Positions 17,071 to 24,473 of a stretch of 24,730 nt of DNA are shown piece after piece. The translations under genes and the position numbers were made by a program. The notes below the pieces were generated by a model. It worked only from the letters and a program-made list of their open reading frames with translations. It was not told the origin of the DNA and made no database searches. Numbering within the stretch: position 1 is the stretch's first letter; each line of letters opens with the position of its first letter. Source of the DNA: JBGTLA01 sp041744375 (lineage in GTDB: Bacteria; Actinomycetota; Acidimicrobiia; Spongiisociales; ZC4RG35); NCBI GenBank assembly GCA_041744375.1, contig JBGTLA010000026.1:1-24730 (forward strand), given 5' to 3'.

Positions 17071-17514
17071 ATGACCTCAGATCGCATCAACTCGGCCCTG
17101 GGCTTCGCCCGTTCGCACTCCAAGGGCGTGCTCCTCACCATCAAGGGTGACGGAGTCCCGCACGCCTCCAACATCGTGTACGCCACGTTCGATGGGGCGG
17201 TGCACGTCTCGGTCACCGACGGTCGAGCCAAGACCGTCAACCTGCGTCGCGATCCTCGCGCCGCGCTCCACGTCACATCGCCCGATTTCGGCCGTTGGGT
17301 CGTCCTGGAAGGACGGGCCCGGCTGTCTCAGATCACCGAGACTCCTGGGGACGCGGCCGGGATTCTCCTCCGTCGCGTCTACGAGGCGGCGGCCGGACCA
17401 CATCCCGACTGGGACGACTACGACCGGGCCATGATCGCCGACCGACGACTCGTGGTGTCGATACCGGTGACGCACGCCTACGGCCAGGGTTTTCAGCGTC
17501 AAAGCGGGGCGTAA
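17071..17514 (+). CDS. PPOX-class oxidoreductase, F420-dependent Rv1155-like
   Basis: The 147-residue product has the split-barrel fold pattern of pyridoxamine-phosphate-oxidase-like proteins: GVLLTIKGDGVPHASNIVYA (19-38), VHVSVTDGRAKTVNLRRDPRAALHV (44-68), WVVLEGRARL (76-85) and RLVVSIPVTHAYGQGF at the end. The 'K..NL.RDPR..L.V' cofactor-binding segment is typical of the Rv1155-like group that uses deazaflavin F420. F420 rather than FMN is inferred from that likeness and the actinobacterial setting. The substrate is unknown. It is divergent from hrpB, with no clear -10 box or close ribosome site. The last codons (QGFQRQSGA) and the TAA stop lie inside the degraded palindromic repeat at 17489-17540. 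Confidence 0.85.
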   Translation: MTSDRINSALGFARSHSKGVLLTIKGDGVPHASNIVYATFDGAVHVSVTDGRAKTVNLRRDPRAALHVTSPDFGRWVVLEGRARLSQITETPGDAAGILLRRVYEAAAGPHPDWDDYDRAMIADRRLVVSIPVTHAYGQGFQRQSGA

Positions 17515-17540
17515 ACCGCACCGTTGTGGTCATAAGAAAC
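17489..17540. repeat. Degraded second copy of the hrpB-flanking palindrome
   Basis: The right arm 17517-17540 matches the right arm at 14555-14578 at 22 of 24 positions, with an exact outer GGTCATAAGAAAC. The left arm 17489-17511 is a weaker match (exact CAAAGCGG, then GGCG for TGCG) and the loop is TAAAC. The 3' codons and TAA of the PPOX gene fall within it, and the DUF445 stop (17546-17544) lies just beyond. It is again placed between convergent genes, as for the first copy. Confidence 0.65.
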
Positions 17541-17543
17541 CGT

Positions 17544-18803
17544 TCAGGTGCCGCCGAGCAGGAAGACCGTGGTGTGGATGGCCAGCCCGGCGAGGCCTCC
17601 CACCACCGTTCCGTTGATGCGGATGAACTGGAGATCCCGGCCCATCCACAGTTCGAGGCGGCGACTGGTGTCCTCCGTGTCCCAGTGCTCGACCGTGGCG
17701 GCGATGAGGTCACCCAGCTCCCGCCGACCGACCCGTGCCAATGGCGGGGCCAAGGATCGCATCCACGTGTTGGCTCGTTCCCCCAGCTCATCGTCAGACT
17801 CCAGTCGCTTGCCCAAATCGACCAGCGAGGTAGCGATGCGGCGACGGAGTCGCGAATCGGGGCTGTGCGAAGCCTCGACGAGTGCCCCCGCCAGCTCCGA
17901 CCACGTGCCCCGTGCCCACGCTCGCAGCGTCGGATGAGAGGCAAGGTCCTCCACCCGAGCCGCCACGACGGCGCCGAGCTCTGGGTCGGTGCGGAGGCGG
18001 TGGGCCAGCTCGGCCAGGCGGACATCGATGGTGCGGCGGATCTCGTGGTCCGCGTCGGCTGCCAGCTCATCTAGGAAACGTCCCAGGGCGGTGTAGGCTC
18101 GTTCGAACACCGCGTCGTCGACGGGTGTGGGTACCCACCACGGCGATTCCTCGCCGAGTCGCTTTCTCAGCGATTGGCGGTTGTCCTCCATGGCGTGAGC
18201 TACGCCCGCTATCGCGGCGCTGAGGAGGGGCCGGTGCTGACCGTCGACGATGGCCGCCTCCATGCCCCGGCCCACCATCTCGGCCATGGGCAGGGATCGA
18301 AGCCGATCGACGACGGCCCGTTCCAACTCATCTTCCATGGCGGCGGCATCGAGCCCTTCGGCCAGGGCCCCCACCGTGGTGGCCACGTGCCCGGCCAGCT
18401 GGTCGGCGTTGGAGCCTTCGGTGAGCCACCGGCCGAGGCGTTCGGGGAGGTGGGCGCCATCGATTCGCTCCACGATCTGTTCGGGGGCCAGGAAGTTCTG
18501 ACGGACGAACTCGGCCAGATTGCGCCCCAGCCCGTCCTTCGAGTTGGGTATGACGGCGGTGTGGGGGATGGGAATCCCCAGCGGGTGCCGGAAGAGGGCC
18601 GTTACTGCGAACCAGTCGGCCAAACCGCCGATCATGGAGGCCTCGGCGGTGGTGCGGAGGAAACCGACCCAGGCGGCCTCGCCCATGAAGAAAGTCGAGA
18701 CGAAGACTCCGGCCATGATCGCCAACAGGCCGGTGGCTCGCCGTCGGGCCCTTTCCAGGCCGACGAGCCGTTGGGTGTCGTAGTCGGACAGCGGCGTGTG
18801 CAC
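17544..18803 (-). CDS. DUF445 membrane protein (YjiN-like)
   Basis: The 419-residue protein shows the DUF445 pattern. An N-terminal membrane helix (about 24-44, TGLLAIMAGVFVSTFFMG) is followed by the signature GGLADWFAVTALFRHPLGIP (about 59-78) and IPHTAVIPNSKDGLGRNLAEFV. A long, mostly alpha-helical, charged central region comes next, and a C-terminal hydrophobic stretch (VVGGLAGLAIHTTVFLLGG) ends the protein. Both ends thus meet the membrane with the helical body on one side. The function of the family is unknown. GTG 18803-18801 is preferred because the conserved region begins soon after it; the frame stays open much further upstream, but that part opposes the divergent lipoprotein gene. 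Position before a lipoprotein gene is not informative for function. Confidence 0.85.
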   Translation of the reverse strand: MHTPLSDYDTQRLVGLERARRRATGLLAIMAGVFVSTFFMGEAAWVGFLRTTAEASMIGGLADWFAVTALFRHPLGIPIPHTAVIPNSKDGLGRNLAEFVRQNFLAPEQIVERIDGAHLPERLGRWLTEGSNADQLAGHVATTVGALAEGLDAAAMEDELERAVVDRLRSLPMAEMVGRGMEAAIVDGQHRPLLSAAIAGVAHAMEDNRQSLRKRLGEESPWWVPTPVDDAVFERAYTALGRFLDELAADADHEIRRTIDVRLAELAHRLRTDPELGAVVAARVEDLASHPTLRAWARGTWSELAGALVEASHSPDSRLRRRIATSLVDLGKRLESDDELGERANTWMRSLAPPLARVGRRELGDLIAATVEHWDTEDTSRRLELWMGRDLQFIRINGTVVGGLAGLAIHTTVFLLGGT

Positions 18804-18847
18804 AGATGCATGGTCCCACGCCGCCTGGGTGTCATGGGGACCCGTCG

Positions 18848-18853
18848 TAGACT
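18848..18853 (+). promoter_or_regulatory. -10 box of lipoprotein gene
   Basis: TAGACT, a common actinobacterial -10 form, ends 7 bases before ATG 18861. Transcription would start at or next to the A of the start codon, giving a leaderless mRNA. The -35 region is weak. Confidence 0.5.
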
Positions 18854-18860
18854 CGTGGCC

Positions 18861-19463
18861 ATGCGACTTCAACAGGCCTGGCTGGTCGTGGTCGTGGCAG
18901 TGGTGGCCTGCAGCGCACCCGACCACAGCGCTCCCACGACCGTCGCGGCCGAGTCGCCCACCAGCTTGGCTCCCGTCGAGGAGACGGCCCCACCGGTGGA
19001 TGATCCCGCCGCCCTGTGCAACGGCTATCTCGTCCTCTTGCGGACCGGCGACGACGGCCCGCTGCGCGATGCCCTGGAAGAGGATTCCGAGATGACATCT
19101 GATCTCGACGCCATGCTGTCGACGGAGGGTGAGTTCGAGGCGATCGCCGCGGCCGCTTTCCGCCTCGAGGCGGCACTGGTGGAGAGGTGCGAGGTCCGCT
19201 TCAACGCAGGGGTGGAGCCGGCGCCCGACGACGAAGCGGCACTGACTGCCTTTTTCGAGGCGCTCGTCGACGGTGACGAGACGGCCGGCGCCAAGGTGGC
19301 CCGGGCCAACGTGGTCGCTCAGTTCAGCCCTTGGTCGCCCATCGACGATCGGCCCGCCTATTCGGTGGAGGGAAGTGCCGGATCGCTCGTCCTCACGCCC
19401 TCGGTCGGCGTAGCCTGTCGCGCCGCAGGTGGGGTCGTCGTTTCGTGCGTGTTCGAGGAATGA
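18861..19463 (+). CDS. Predicted lipoprotein of unknown function
   Basis: The 200-residue product starts with a classic lipoprotein signal: MRLQQ, a hydrophobic run WLVVVVAVVA and Cys17 in VVAC. A Ser/Thr/Pro-rich stalk (about 18-48) follows. The mature domain is acidic and mostly helical, with five further cysteines that could make disulfides: LCNGY (about 54), VERCEVRF (about 113), GVACRAA and VVSCVFEE near the end. No family is recognised. The start is fixed by the signal peptide and by the -10 box TAGACT directly upstream. It is divergent from the DUF445 gene and 69 bases before the acyl-CoA oxidase-like gene. Confidence 0.8.
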   Translation: MRLQQAWLVVVVAVVACSAPDHSAPTTVAAESPTSLAPVEETAPPVDDPAALCNGYLVLLRTGDDGPLRDALEEDSEMTSDLDAMLSTEGEFEAIAAAAFRLEAALVERCEVRFNAGVEPAPDDEAALTAFFEALVDGDETAGAKVARANVVAQFSPWSPIDDRPAYSVEGSAGSLVLTPSVGVACRAAGGVVVSCVFEE

Positions 19464-19519
19464 GAGGTCCACCAACCCCGTCCCCGAGAGCCCGACTCCC
19501 GTTATCGAGGGTCGGCGCG

Positions 19520-19525
19520 TAGCGT
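19520..19525 (+). promoter_or_regulatory. -10-like box of acyl-CoA oxidase-like gene
   Basis: TAGCGT ends 7 bases before ATG 19533 and no ribosome site is visible, so the transcript is probably leaderless. Confidence 0.4.
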
Positions 19526-19532
19526 CGGGTCC

Positions 19533-21812
19533 ATGGCCACTACCTCCACCTTGGAGCGGTTGCTTGACGACCGCCGTTTGCGTCCCCTCTTGCCATTGCT
19601 TCATTCCGCCTGGGCCGACGGGTATCTCTCACGCAGCGAGATCGATCGACTGTGCCGCGCCCTGGCCGAAGCGGTCCCCGACGAGTGCACGGACATCCTC
19701 AATGGTTGGCTCGATCCCGATTCGCCTCCGTCGGCTCAGGAAGTCGCTCGGCTGGCTGCCGCCATCCGAGCCGATGCCCCCAAGGAGCTGTGGAGGATCG
19801 GCTCGGTCAAACTGGGCCTTCGCCTGGCGGGCTCGATCGACGATGCCGTGGCCGAGGTGTTGCGCCGGACCGACGACGAATTCGGCCCGTTCCCTTCCCG
19901 GGTGGCCACGCCGGTCACGCCCGCGGTCGATGAGGGAGCCCTGTCACCGCTGCCCGAACCGGGCCCAGCGGAGTTCGATCTGGAACGACTCCGTCGCCTC
20001 CTCGACGGACCTGAGGCCCAAGTCAAGGCTCGGGTCCGTGCCATCCTCTCTCGGCCCGACTTCGCCCACCGCTACGACGAACCGATCGGCTCTCAACGTC
20101 GGCGGGTGCTCGAAATGATGGCGATCCTCGGGTCCGAGGGAATCGGTTCGATCGGATTCCCGCCGGAGGTGGGTGGCGCCGGTAACCCGTCAGGGGCCGT
20201 GGCCGCCTTCACGGTCATCGCTCAACACGATCTCAGCTTGCTCACGAAGTTCGGAGTGCAATTCGGTCTCTTTGCGGGCGCGCTCTTTCGACTCGGGACC
20301 GACCAACACCGGCCTCTCTTGGTGGGAGCGTTGCGCATGGACCCGTTGGGGTGCTTTGCGATGACCGAGACGGGCCACGGCTCGGACGTCGCCAGCTTGG
20401 AGACCGTGGCCCGTCACACCCCGAGCGGCTTCGAGATTCACACTCCCCACCCTCGGGCCCGGAAGGACTACATCGGCAACGCCGCCGAGCATGGAACCGT
20501 TGCCGTCGTGTTCGCCCGGCTGGTGGTGGGTGACCTCGACCACGGGGTCCATGCCTTCGTGGTGTCGATCCGTCAGGGGGACGGCTCTCCCAGCCGGGGC
20601 GTGACAATCGGGGACAACGGCCCCAAGGCCGGCCTCGACGGAGTCGACAACGGACGACTCACCTTCGATCACGTCGCAGTCTCCCGTGACGCCCTCTTGG
20701 ACCGATTCGCCACTGTTTCCGACACCGGAGACTACGAATCGGCGATCACCAGCCCCGACCGGAGGTTCTTCACCACGCTCGGCACTCTCGTCGGCGGGCG
20801 GGTGAGTGTGGCGGCGGCGGCGGTAGCGGTGGCCGAAGCCGCGTTGGCCATCGCCATCCGGTATGCCACTCGACGGCGTCAATTCCCGGGCGGAGACGGC
20901 TTCGACAGACCCCTCGTCGACTACAGGGCCCACCAGGTGCGGCTGATGCCGCGGCTGGCTGCCACCTACGCCTACCACTTCGCCGCCGCCGAGATGGCCG
21001 ATGAGTGGGCGGTGATGGAGGCGGACGGTGACGATTCCGACCACGACCGTCGCGCCTTCGAGGGAAGGGCGGCCGGTCTCAAGGCCTACGCCACATGGCA
21101 TGCGCTCGACACTGTGGCGGAATGTCGCCAGGCCTGTGGTGGGCAGGGCTACCTGGCAGAAAACCGTCTGGGTGTCATGGCCGCCGACATCGATGTATTC
21201 ACCACCTACGAGGGCGACAACACGGTGCTGGCACAGCTCCTCGCCAAGGCCCTCTTGACCGACTACCGCTCGGGCTTCGAGGACCTCACACCGGGCCGCC
21301 TCGTGCGGCTTCTGACGGACAGAATCGGCGGGATCGTGACGGGGTCGGTGCCGGTGGTGGGGTCGGTGGGAGGGGACCGGACCGACCCCGACACCTGTCA
21401 GACCCTCCTCGAGCGCCGCTCCCGATACCTCATCGAACGGCTGGCCAGCCGGGTCAAGGGTCGAATCGACGACGGGATGGACCCGGGGAGCGCCCTTCTC
21501 GACGTCCAGCCCCACGCCCTCGCCGCGGCACGGGCGGCGACCGAGCTCGAGGTGTTCGAGGCCATGCGGCGAGTGGAGGCGGAGGGCGACCTGTCTCGGG
21601 TGCTGGACGACGTGTCGGCGCTCTTCGGGTTGTGGCGGATAGAAAGCGACCTGGCCGGATACGTGGTGAGCGGTCTTCTCACCTCCAATGGAGCCAAGGA
21701 GGTGCGTGACGGGGTGGTCGCCCTTTCTGCCCGTTTGGCACCGCACGCCCGGCACCTGGTCGACGCATTCGGTATCCCCGACGAACTACTGGCAGCACCC
21801 ATCGCCCTCTGA
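19533..21812 (+). CDS. Acyl-CoA oxidase/dehydrogenase with N-terminal TerB-like extension
   Basis: The 759-residue flavoenzyme-type protein fits the acyl-CoA oxidase branch, longer than ordinary acyl-CoA dehydrogenases (about 380-400). The core has GFPPEVGGAG (208-217), the flavin/substrate motif CFAMTETGHGSDVASLE (274-290), KDYIGNAAEH (311-320), ATRRRQFPGG (445-454), GGQGYLAENR (536-545) and the oxidase-type TTYEGDNTVLAQLLA, whose Glu560 is the expected base. A roughly 170-residue C-terminal domain follows. The first about 145 residues are extra. They include LRPLLPLLHSAWADGYLSRS, which resembles the DG-acid step of TerB-like helical domains, then a Pro/Glu linker (about 120-148). It probably oxidises an acyl-CoA at the alpha-beta position; chain length and electron acceptor are unknown. 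A thioesterase-like gene lies two genes downstream. Confidence 0.87.
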   Translation: MATTSTLERLLDDRRLRPLLPLLHSAWADGYLSRSEIDRLCRALAEAVPDECTDILNGWLDPDSPPSAQEVARLAAAIRADAPKELWRIGSVKLGLRLAGSIDDAVAEVLRRTDDEFGPFPSRVATPVTPAVDEGALSPLPEPGPAEFDLERLRRLLDGPEAQVKARVRAILSRPDFAHRYDEPIGSQRRRVLEMMAILGSEGIGSIGFPPEVGGAGNPSGAVAAFTVIAQHDLSLLTKFGVQFGLFAGALFRLGTDQHRPLLVGALRMDPLGCFAMTETGHGSDVASLETVARHTPSGFEIHTPHPRARKDYIGNAAEHGTVAVVFARLVVGDLDHGVHAFVVSIRQGDGSPSRGVTIGDNGPKAGLDGVDNGRLTFDHVAVSRDALLDRFATVSDTGDYESAITSPDRRFFTTLGTLVGGRVSVAAAAVAVAEAALAIAIRYATRRRQFPGGDGFDRPLVDYRAHQVRLMPRLAATYAYHFAAAEMADEWAVMEADGDDSDHDRRAFEGRAAGLKAYATWHALDTVAECRQACGGQGYLAENRLGVMAADIDVFTTYEGDNTVLAQLLAKALLTDYRSGFEDLTPGRLVRLLTDRIGGIVTGSVPVVGSVGGDRTDPDTCQTLLERRSRYLIERLASRVKGRIDDGMDPGSALLDVQPHALAAARAATELEVFEAMRRVEAEGDLSRVLDDVSALFGLWRIESDLAGYVVSGLLTSNGAKEVRDGVVALSARLAPHARHLVDAFGIPDELLAAPIAL

Positions 21813-21817
21813 GAGCG

Positions 21818-21901
21818 TCCGCAAAGGGAAGGCTCCACCAGGCGGAAGCCGTCCTCTGCCAGCAGGTTTCCGGACAACGGCGCCGGCCCTCTGCGCGGAC
21901 A
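21818..21901 (+). other. Structured intergenic segment after acyl-CoA oxidase gene
   Basis: GTCCGCAAAGGG (21818-21829) can pair with CCCTCTGCGCGGAC (21888-21901), with a small bulge. Between them a nested GGCTCC/GGAAGCC stem (21832-21851) and a CCGG/CCGG pair can form. It may act as a terminator or processing signal for the gene before it. The MFS gene has its own -10 box downstream (21948), so a leader role is less likely. The structure is by eye only. Confidence 0.3.
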
Positions 21902-21947
21902 TCCTGAGCCACCGATGGGCACAGCCGGTTCCCCCGAGTACCGGTCC

Positions 21948-21953
21948 TACGCT
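21948..21953 (+). promoter_or_regulatory. -10-like box of MFS gene
   Basis: TACGCT ends 7 bases before ATG 21961, with no ribosome site: probable leaderless start. Confidence 0.4.
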
Positions 21954-21960
21954 GGGGCGA

Positions 21961-23124
21961 ATGTTCTCACGCCGTCAACTCCGGCTGCTGGTCATGAGCG
22001 TTGTCATGGTTTCGGTGTCCACGCTCCCTGTCTTCCTGGTCGGTGCGGCCTTCTTCCAGATCGGCCCCGAGCTGGCCATCGGACCGGTGGGTCTGGGTCT
22101 GTTGACGGCGATTTTCTTTCTCACAGCCGCATCCGCTTCGCCTCGCCTCGGGCGATGGGTGCAGCAGGTGGGCTGGCAACGGGCCATGAGGGTGAACGTC
22201 GTGGTCTCGGCGATGGTGGCCGTCTCCATCGGCGTCTTCGCCCACCGGGCATGGAGTCTGGGTGCTCTCTTGATGATCGGGGCGCTCATCTACGCCTCGA
22301 CCAACCCTGCCGCCAACCTGGCGTTGGCCCGCCACACCGATCCCGCTCGCAACGGAACCGTGTTCGGCTTGAAGCATGCCGGGATACCCACCGCCACGCT
22401 GATGGCCGGTCTGGCGGTGCCCACCATGGTCCTGCGCTTCGGATGGCGGACGACATTCGTGGTAGCCGGGGTCCTGACCCTCCTCGCCTGGTTGCTCATC
22501 TCCCACGACGACTCGACCGACGCCCGTTTCGCAGGCGTGGTAGCGCGGCCTCCGCTTCGCTCCGGTGAGCTGCGTCGTCTGGCCCTGGTGGCAGCATTGG
22601 GGGCGGTGGCGGCGGTGGCTCTCGGCACCTACATGGTGTCGGCGGGTGTCGCCGGTGGGCTCTCCGAGGCGAGTGCCGGTTGGCTGCAGTTCACCGGCTC
22701 GGCCAGTTCGATCGCAGCCCGTCTCGGAGCGGGTGTGGCCGTGGACCGGGGCGCCGACCCGTACCGAGGCCTGGTCGTCCTGTTGGGTGTCGGTGCCGTC
22801 GTGTTCGCGTTCTTACCCCTCGCAGCCGGAGTCGGGTTTGTCATCGGGGTGGTGGCGGCTTACGCCACGGGCTGGGGATGGCCGGGGCTCATGACCGCCA
22901 GCGTCGTCGCCTCCGACAGGTCCACGGCAGCTTCGAGCTCGGCCATTACCCAGGCCGGAGTCTTCGCCGGGGCCGGAGCCGGCCCGCTGGTGTTGGGAAT
23001 CGTGGCGGACGGCTTGTCCTATGACGCCATGTGGATGGTGGTGGCAGGCTGCTTGGCGGCGGCCACGGCAGTCAGCTGGACGGTGGTCCGCAGCGCCCGA
23101 CAAGAGCCCTTGGCTCCGGCGTGA
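21961..23124 (+). CDS. Major facilitator superfamily transporter
   Basis: The 387-residue protein is almost wholly hydrophobic, with about twelve membrane segments. The loop after helix 2 carries a weak MFS motif A (SPRLGRWVQQVGWQRAMR), and the equivalent loop in the second half reads GAGVAVDRGADPYRG, so the two-fold repeat is visible. Helix 4-5 carries STNPAANLALARHTDP and GTVFGLKHAGIPTATLMAGL, resembling the cyanate/nitroimidazole (CynX/NimT)-like group of MFS proteins. Substrate and direction cannot be inferred with confidence. The start at 21961 follows the -10-like box directly. It lies 148 bases after the acyl-CoA oxidase-like gene and 35 bases before the thioesterase gene. Confidence 0.85.
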   Translation: MFSRRQLRLLVMSVVMVSVSTLPVFLVGAAFFQIGPELAIGPVGLGLLTAIFFLTAASASPRLGRWVQQVGWQRAMRVNVVVSAMVAVSIGVFAHRAWSLGALLMIGALIYASTNPAANLALARHTDPARNGTVFGLKHAGIPTATLMAGLAVPTMVLRFGWRTTFVVAGVLTLLAWLLISHDDSTDARFAGVVARPPLRSGELRRLALVAALGAVAAVALGTYMVSAGVAGGLSEASAGWLQFTGSASSIAARLGAGVAVDRGADPYRGLVVLLGVGAVVFAFLPLAAGVGFVIGVVAAYATGWGWPGLMTASVVASDRSTAASSSAITQAGVFAGAGAGPLVLGIVADGLSYDAMWMVVAGCLAAATAVSWTVVRSARQEPLAPA

Positions 23125-23146
23125 CCTTTCGGGAAACCTGACCTGG

Positions 23147-23152
23147 CACAAT
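23147..23152 (+). promoter_or_regulatory. -10-like box of thioesterase gene
   Basis: CACAAT ends 7 bases before ATG 23160. It fits the weak NAnnnT pattern and the leaderless spacing seen at neighbouring genes. Confidence 0.3.
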
Positions 23153-23159
23153 CGAGTCG

Positions 23160-23540
23160 ATGACCGTTGCAGACCTTCTCGCCCGTGACCGATATGCGGC
23201 GCGCCTCGGGGTGGTTCTCGTCGCGGCCGAAGATCATCGCATCGTTCTCGAGCTCGATGTGGAGGATCGTCACCACGATCGGTTCGGCCGCCTGTCGACC
23301 GGAATGCTCTTTTCGTTGGCCGACTGCGCCATGAGCTTGGCCTCGAACGCCGACGGCACCGCGGTGGCGGTGACGGCGCATCTCGTACGCCCACCGAATG
23401 GGCCGGTACCGTCGAGGTTGCGCGCCGAGGCAACGCCATTGGCGAGTGCTGGCGGGCCGGCCGTCACCTGGCAGGTGCTGGTAAGGGACGGCGCCACCGT
23501 GGTGGCCATCTTCACGGGCACTACCCTGAAAATCTCCTGA
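23160..23540 (+). CDS. PaaI-like hotdog-fold thioesterase, altered HGG motif
   Basis: The 126-residue protein shows the hotdog/PaaI pattern. An N-terminal helix and strand (YAARLGVVLVAAEDHRIVLEL) lead to the central helix region GMLFSLADCAMSLASN (48-63), the AVAVTAHLVRP strand (68-78) and the terminal strands WQVLVRDGATVVAIFTGTTL. PaaI enzymes hydrolyse acyl- or arylacetyl-CoA. The usual 'HGG' before 'xhFxLAD' is replaced by STG (46-48), so the His normally near the thioester is absent, while Asp55 of LAD is kept. It may be a divergent thioesterase, or a non-catalytic acyl-CoA binder. It follows the MFS gene by 35 bases and shares strand with the acyl-CoA oxidase-like gene, which fits acyl-CoA metabolism. 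The start at 23160 matches the -10-like box CACAAT. Confidence 0.75.
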   Translation: MTVADLLARDRYAARLGVVLVAAEDHRIVLELDVEDRHHDRFGRLSTGMLFSLADCAMSLASNADGTAVAVTAHLVRPPNGPVPSRLRAEATPLASAGGPAVTWQVLVRDGATVVAIFTGTTLKIS

Positions 23541-23565
23541 CCGTAGAGTCATGTCAACAACCCTC

Positions 23566-23594
23566 TTCAAATACAGACTCACCTTCGTTAGGTT
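23566..23594 (+). promoter_or_regulatory. Promoter of the 23601 gene
   Basis: TTCAAA (23566-23571, 4 of 6 to the -35 consensus) is 17 bases from TAGGTT (23589-23594), the clearest two-part promoter in this stretch. The ATG at 23601 is 6 bases beyond, so the mRNA would be leaderless. The 60-base spacer around it is AT-richer than its surroundings. Confidence 0.55.
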
Positions 23595-23600
23595 CGAGTC

Positions 23601-24473
23601 ATGCCCCCACCCACCCCCCAAGACATGATCGAGCTCGCTCTGGCCCACTTCGCCGATGCCGGCATCCCGGTAGCGCTCACGGACGAAGGGCTGGCCACCG
23701 ATGACGGGCGGGTGTTCGGCCTCGAGCCGCTCCGGTGGCGCCTGGCCGGATACCAGCCCGCAGAATGGGAGGCGGCCGTTTCCCACCACTTCGGAATGCT
23801 CACCGATGCCGACCCTTCGATGCCCCCGACCTTCGCTGCGGCCCGCCCCAATCTGAGGTCGGCGGTGGTGGCCGAAGCCGACCTCGGATGGTTCGAGGGA
23901 GCAATCATGGAAAGACCCCTCGTCGACGGCCTGGGCGAGCGGCTCATGCTTCGGCGCGGAATGCTGGGAATGACAGTCACCTCGGAGACGGTCGAGCGGT
24001 GGCAGGTGGAACCCGGCGAGGTATGGGCGGCAGGACGCGACAATTCTCTCCAGGACGAGCCTGTCGAGGTCTGCTCGCCGCTGCCAGGTGCGGCGGGGTA
24101 CCTGACGATCCGGGGTGGTCGATGGACCTCGTCACAGGTCCTGGGACTCGGCCGCCATCTGGGACCCCTCGACTATGGGGCGCTGGTCGCCGTCCCTTCC
24201 CGAGGCGAGGTGCTCGTGCATGCCATCGTCGACGCCAGGTTCGTCGAGGCGGCCCTGGCGATGTTGACGGCGGCCGCCTCGACCTTCGCCACGGCACCGT
24301 TGCCGGTGGGATGCGATCTGTTCTGGTGGGACAACGAAGGTTTGTGGCGTATCTGCACCCCAGGCTCGAACGGATATCGCTACCTGCGAGTACCGGGCTT
24401 CTCGGCGGCTTTGTGGCGTCTCGAGGAGGCCAACGGCACCCCCTGTCGGAGGGCTCGTAGACTCTCGGGGTGA
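23601..24473 (+). CDS. Hypothetical protein, DUF1444-like pattern
   Basis: The 290-residue soluble protein has no signal peptide or membrane segment. I do not recognise it firmly. Its order of features recalls DUF1444/YtpP-type proteins: an N-terminal helical part (MIELALAHFADAGIPVALTD), a middle part with VWAAGRDNSLQDEPVEVCSP, then WTSSQVLGLGRHLGPLDYG followed by GALVAVPSRGEVLVHAIVD, like the 'vavPsRdvLl' strand of that family. The C-terminal part (FWWDNEGLWRICTPGSNG) is Trp-rich. The function of DUF1444 is unknown. The start at 23601 follows a promoter directly and is supported by leaderless spacing. The stop codon overlaps the next start as GTGA (24470-24473), so the oxidoreductase gene is likely coupled to it. 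Confidence 0.6.
   Translation: MPPPTPQDMIELALAHFADAGIPVALTDEGLATDDGRVFGLEPLRWRLAGYQPAEWEAAVSHHFGMLTDADPSMPPTFAAARPNLRSAVVAEADLGWFEGAIMERPLVDGLGERLMLRRGMLGMTVTSETVERWQVEPGEVWAAGRDNSLQDEPVEVCSPLPGAAGYLTIRGGRWTSSQVLGLGRHLGPLDYGALVAVPSRGEVLVHAIVDARFVEAALAMLTAAASTFATAPLPVGCDLFWWDNEGLWRICTPGSNGYRYLRVPGFSAALWRLEEANGTPCRRARRLSG
24458..24463 (+). promoter_or_regulatory. -10 box of oxidoreductase gene
   Basis: TAGACT ends 6 bases before GTG 24470 and lies inside the 3' end of the previous gene. It repeats the TAGACT box of the lipoprotein gene at 18848. Confidence 0.4.

Noticed and set aside
18804..19604. N-terminal extension of the DUF445 frame
   Set aside because: It lies opposite the lipoprotein gene and resembles no DUF445 N-terminus. 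GTG 18803 gives the expected length.
20190..21755. 521-codon minus-strand open frame opposite the acyl-CoA oxidase
   Set aside because: It has no family motifs and His/Arg/Gly-rich composition. The plus frame encodes a clear acyl-CoA oxidase.
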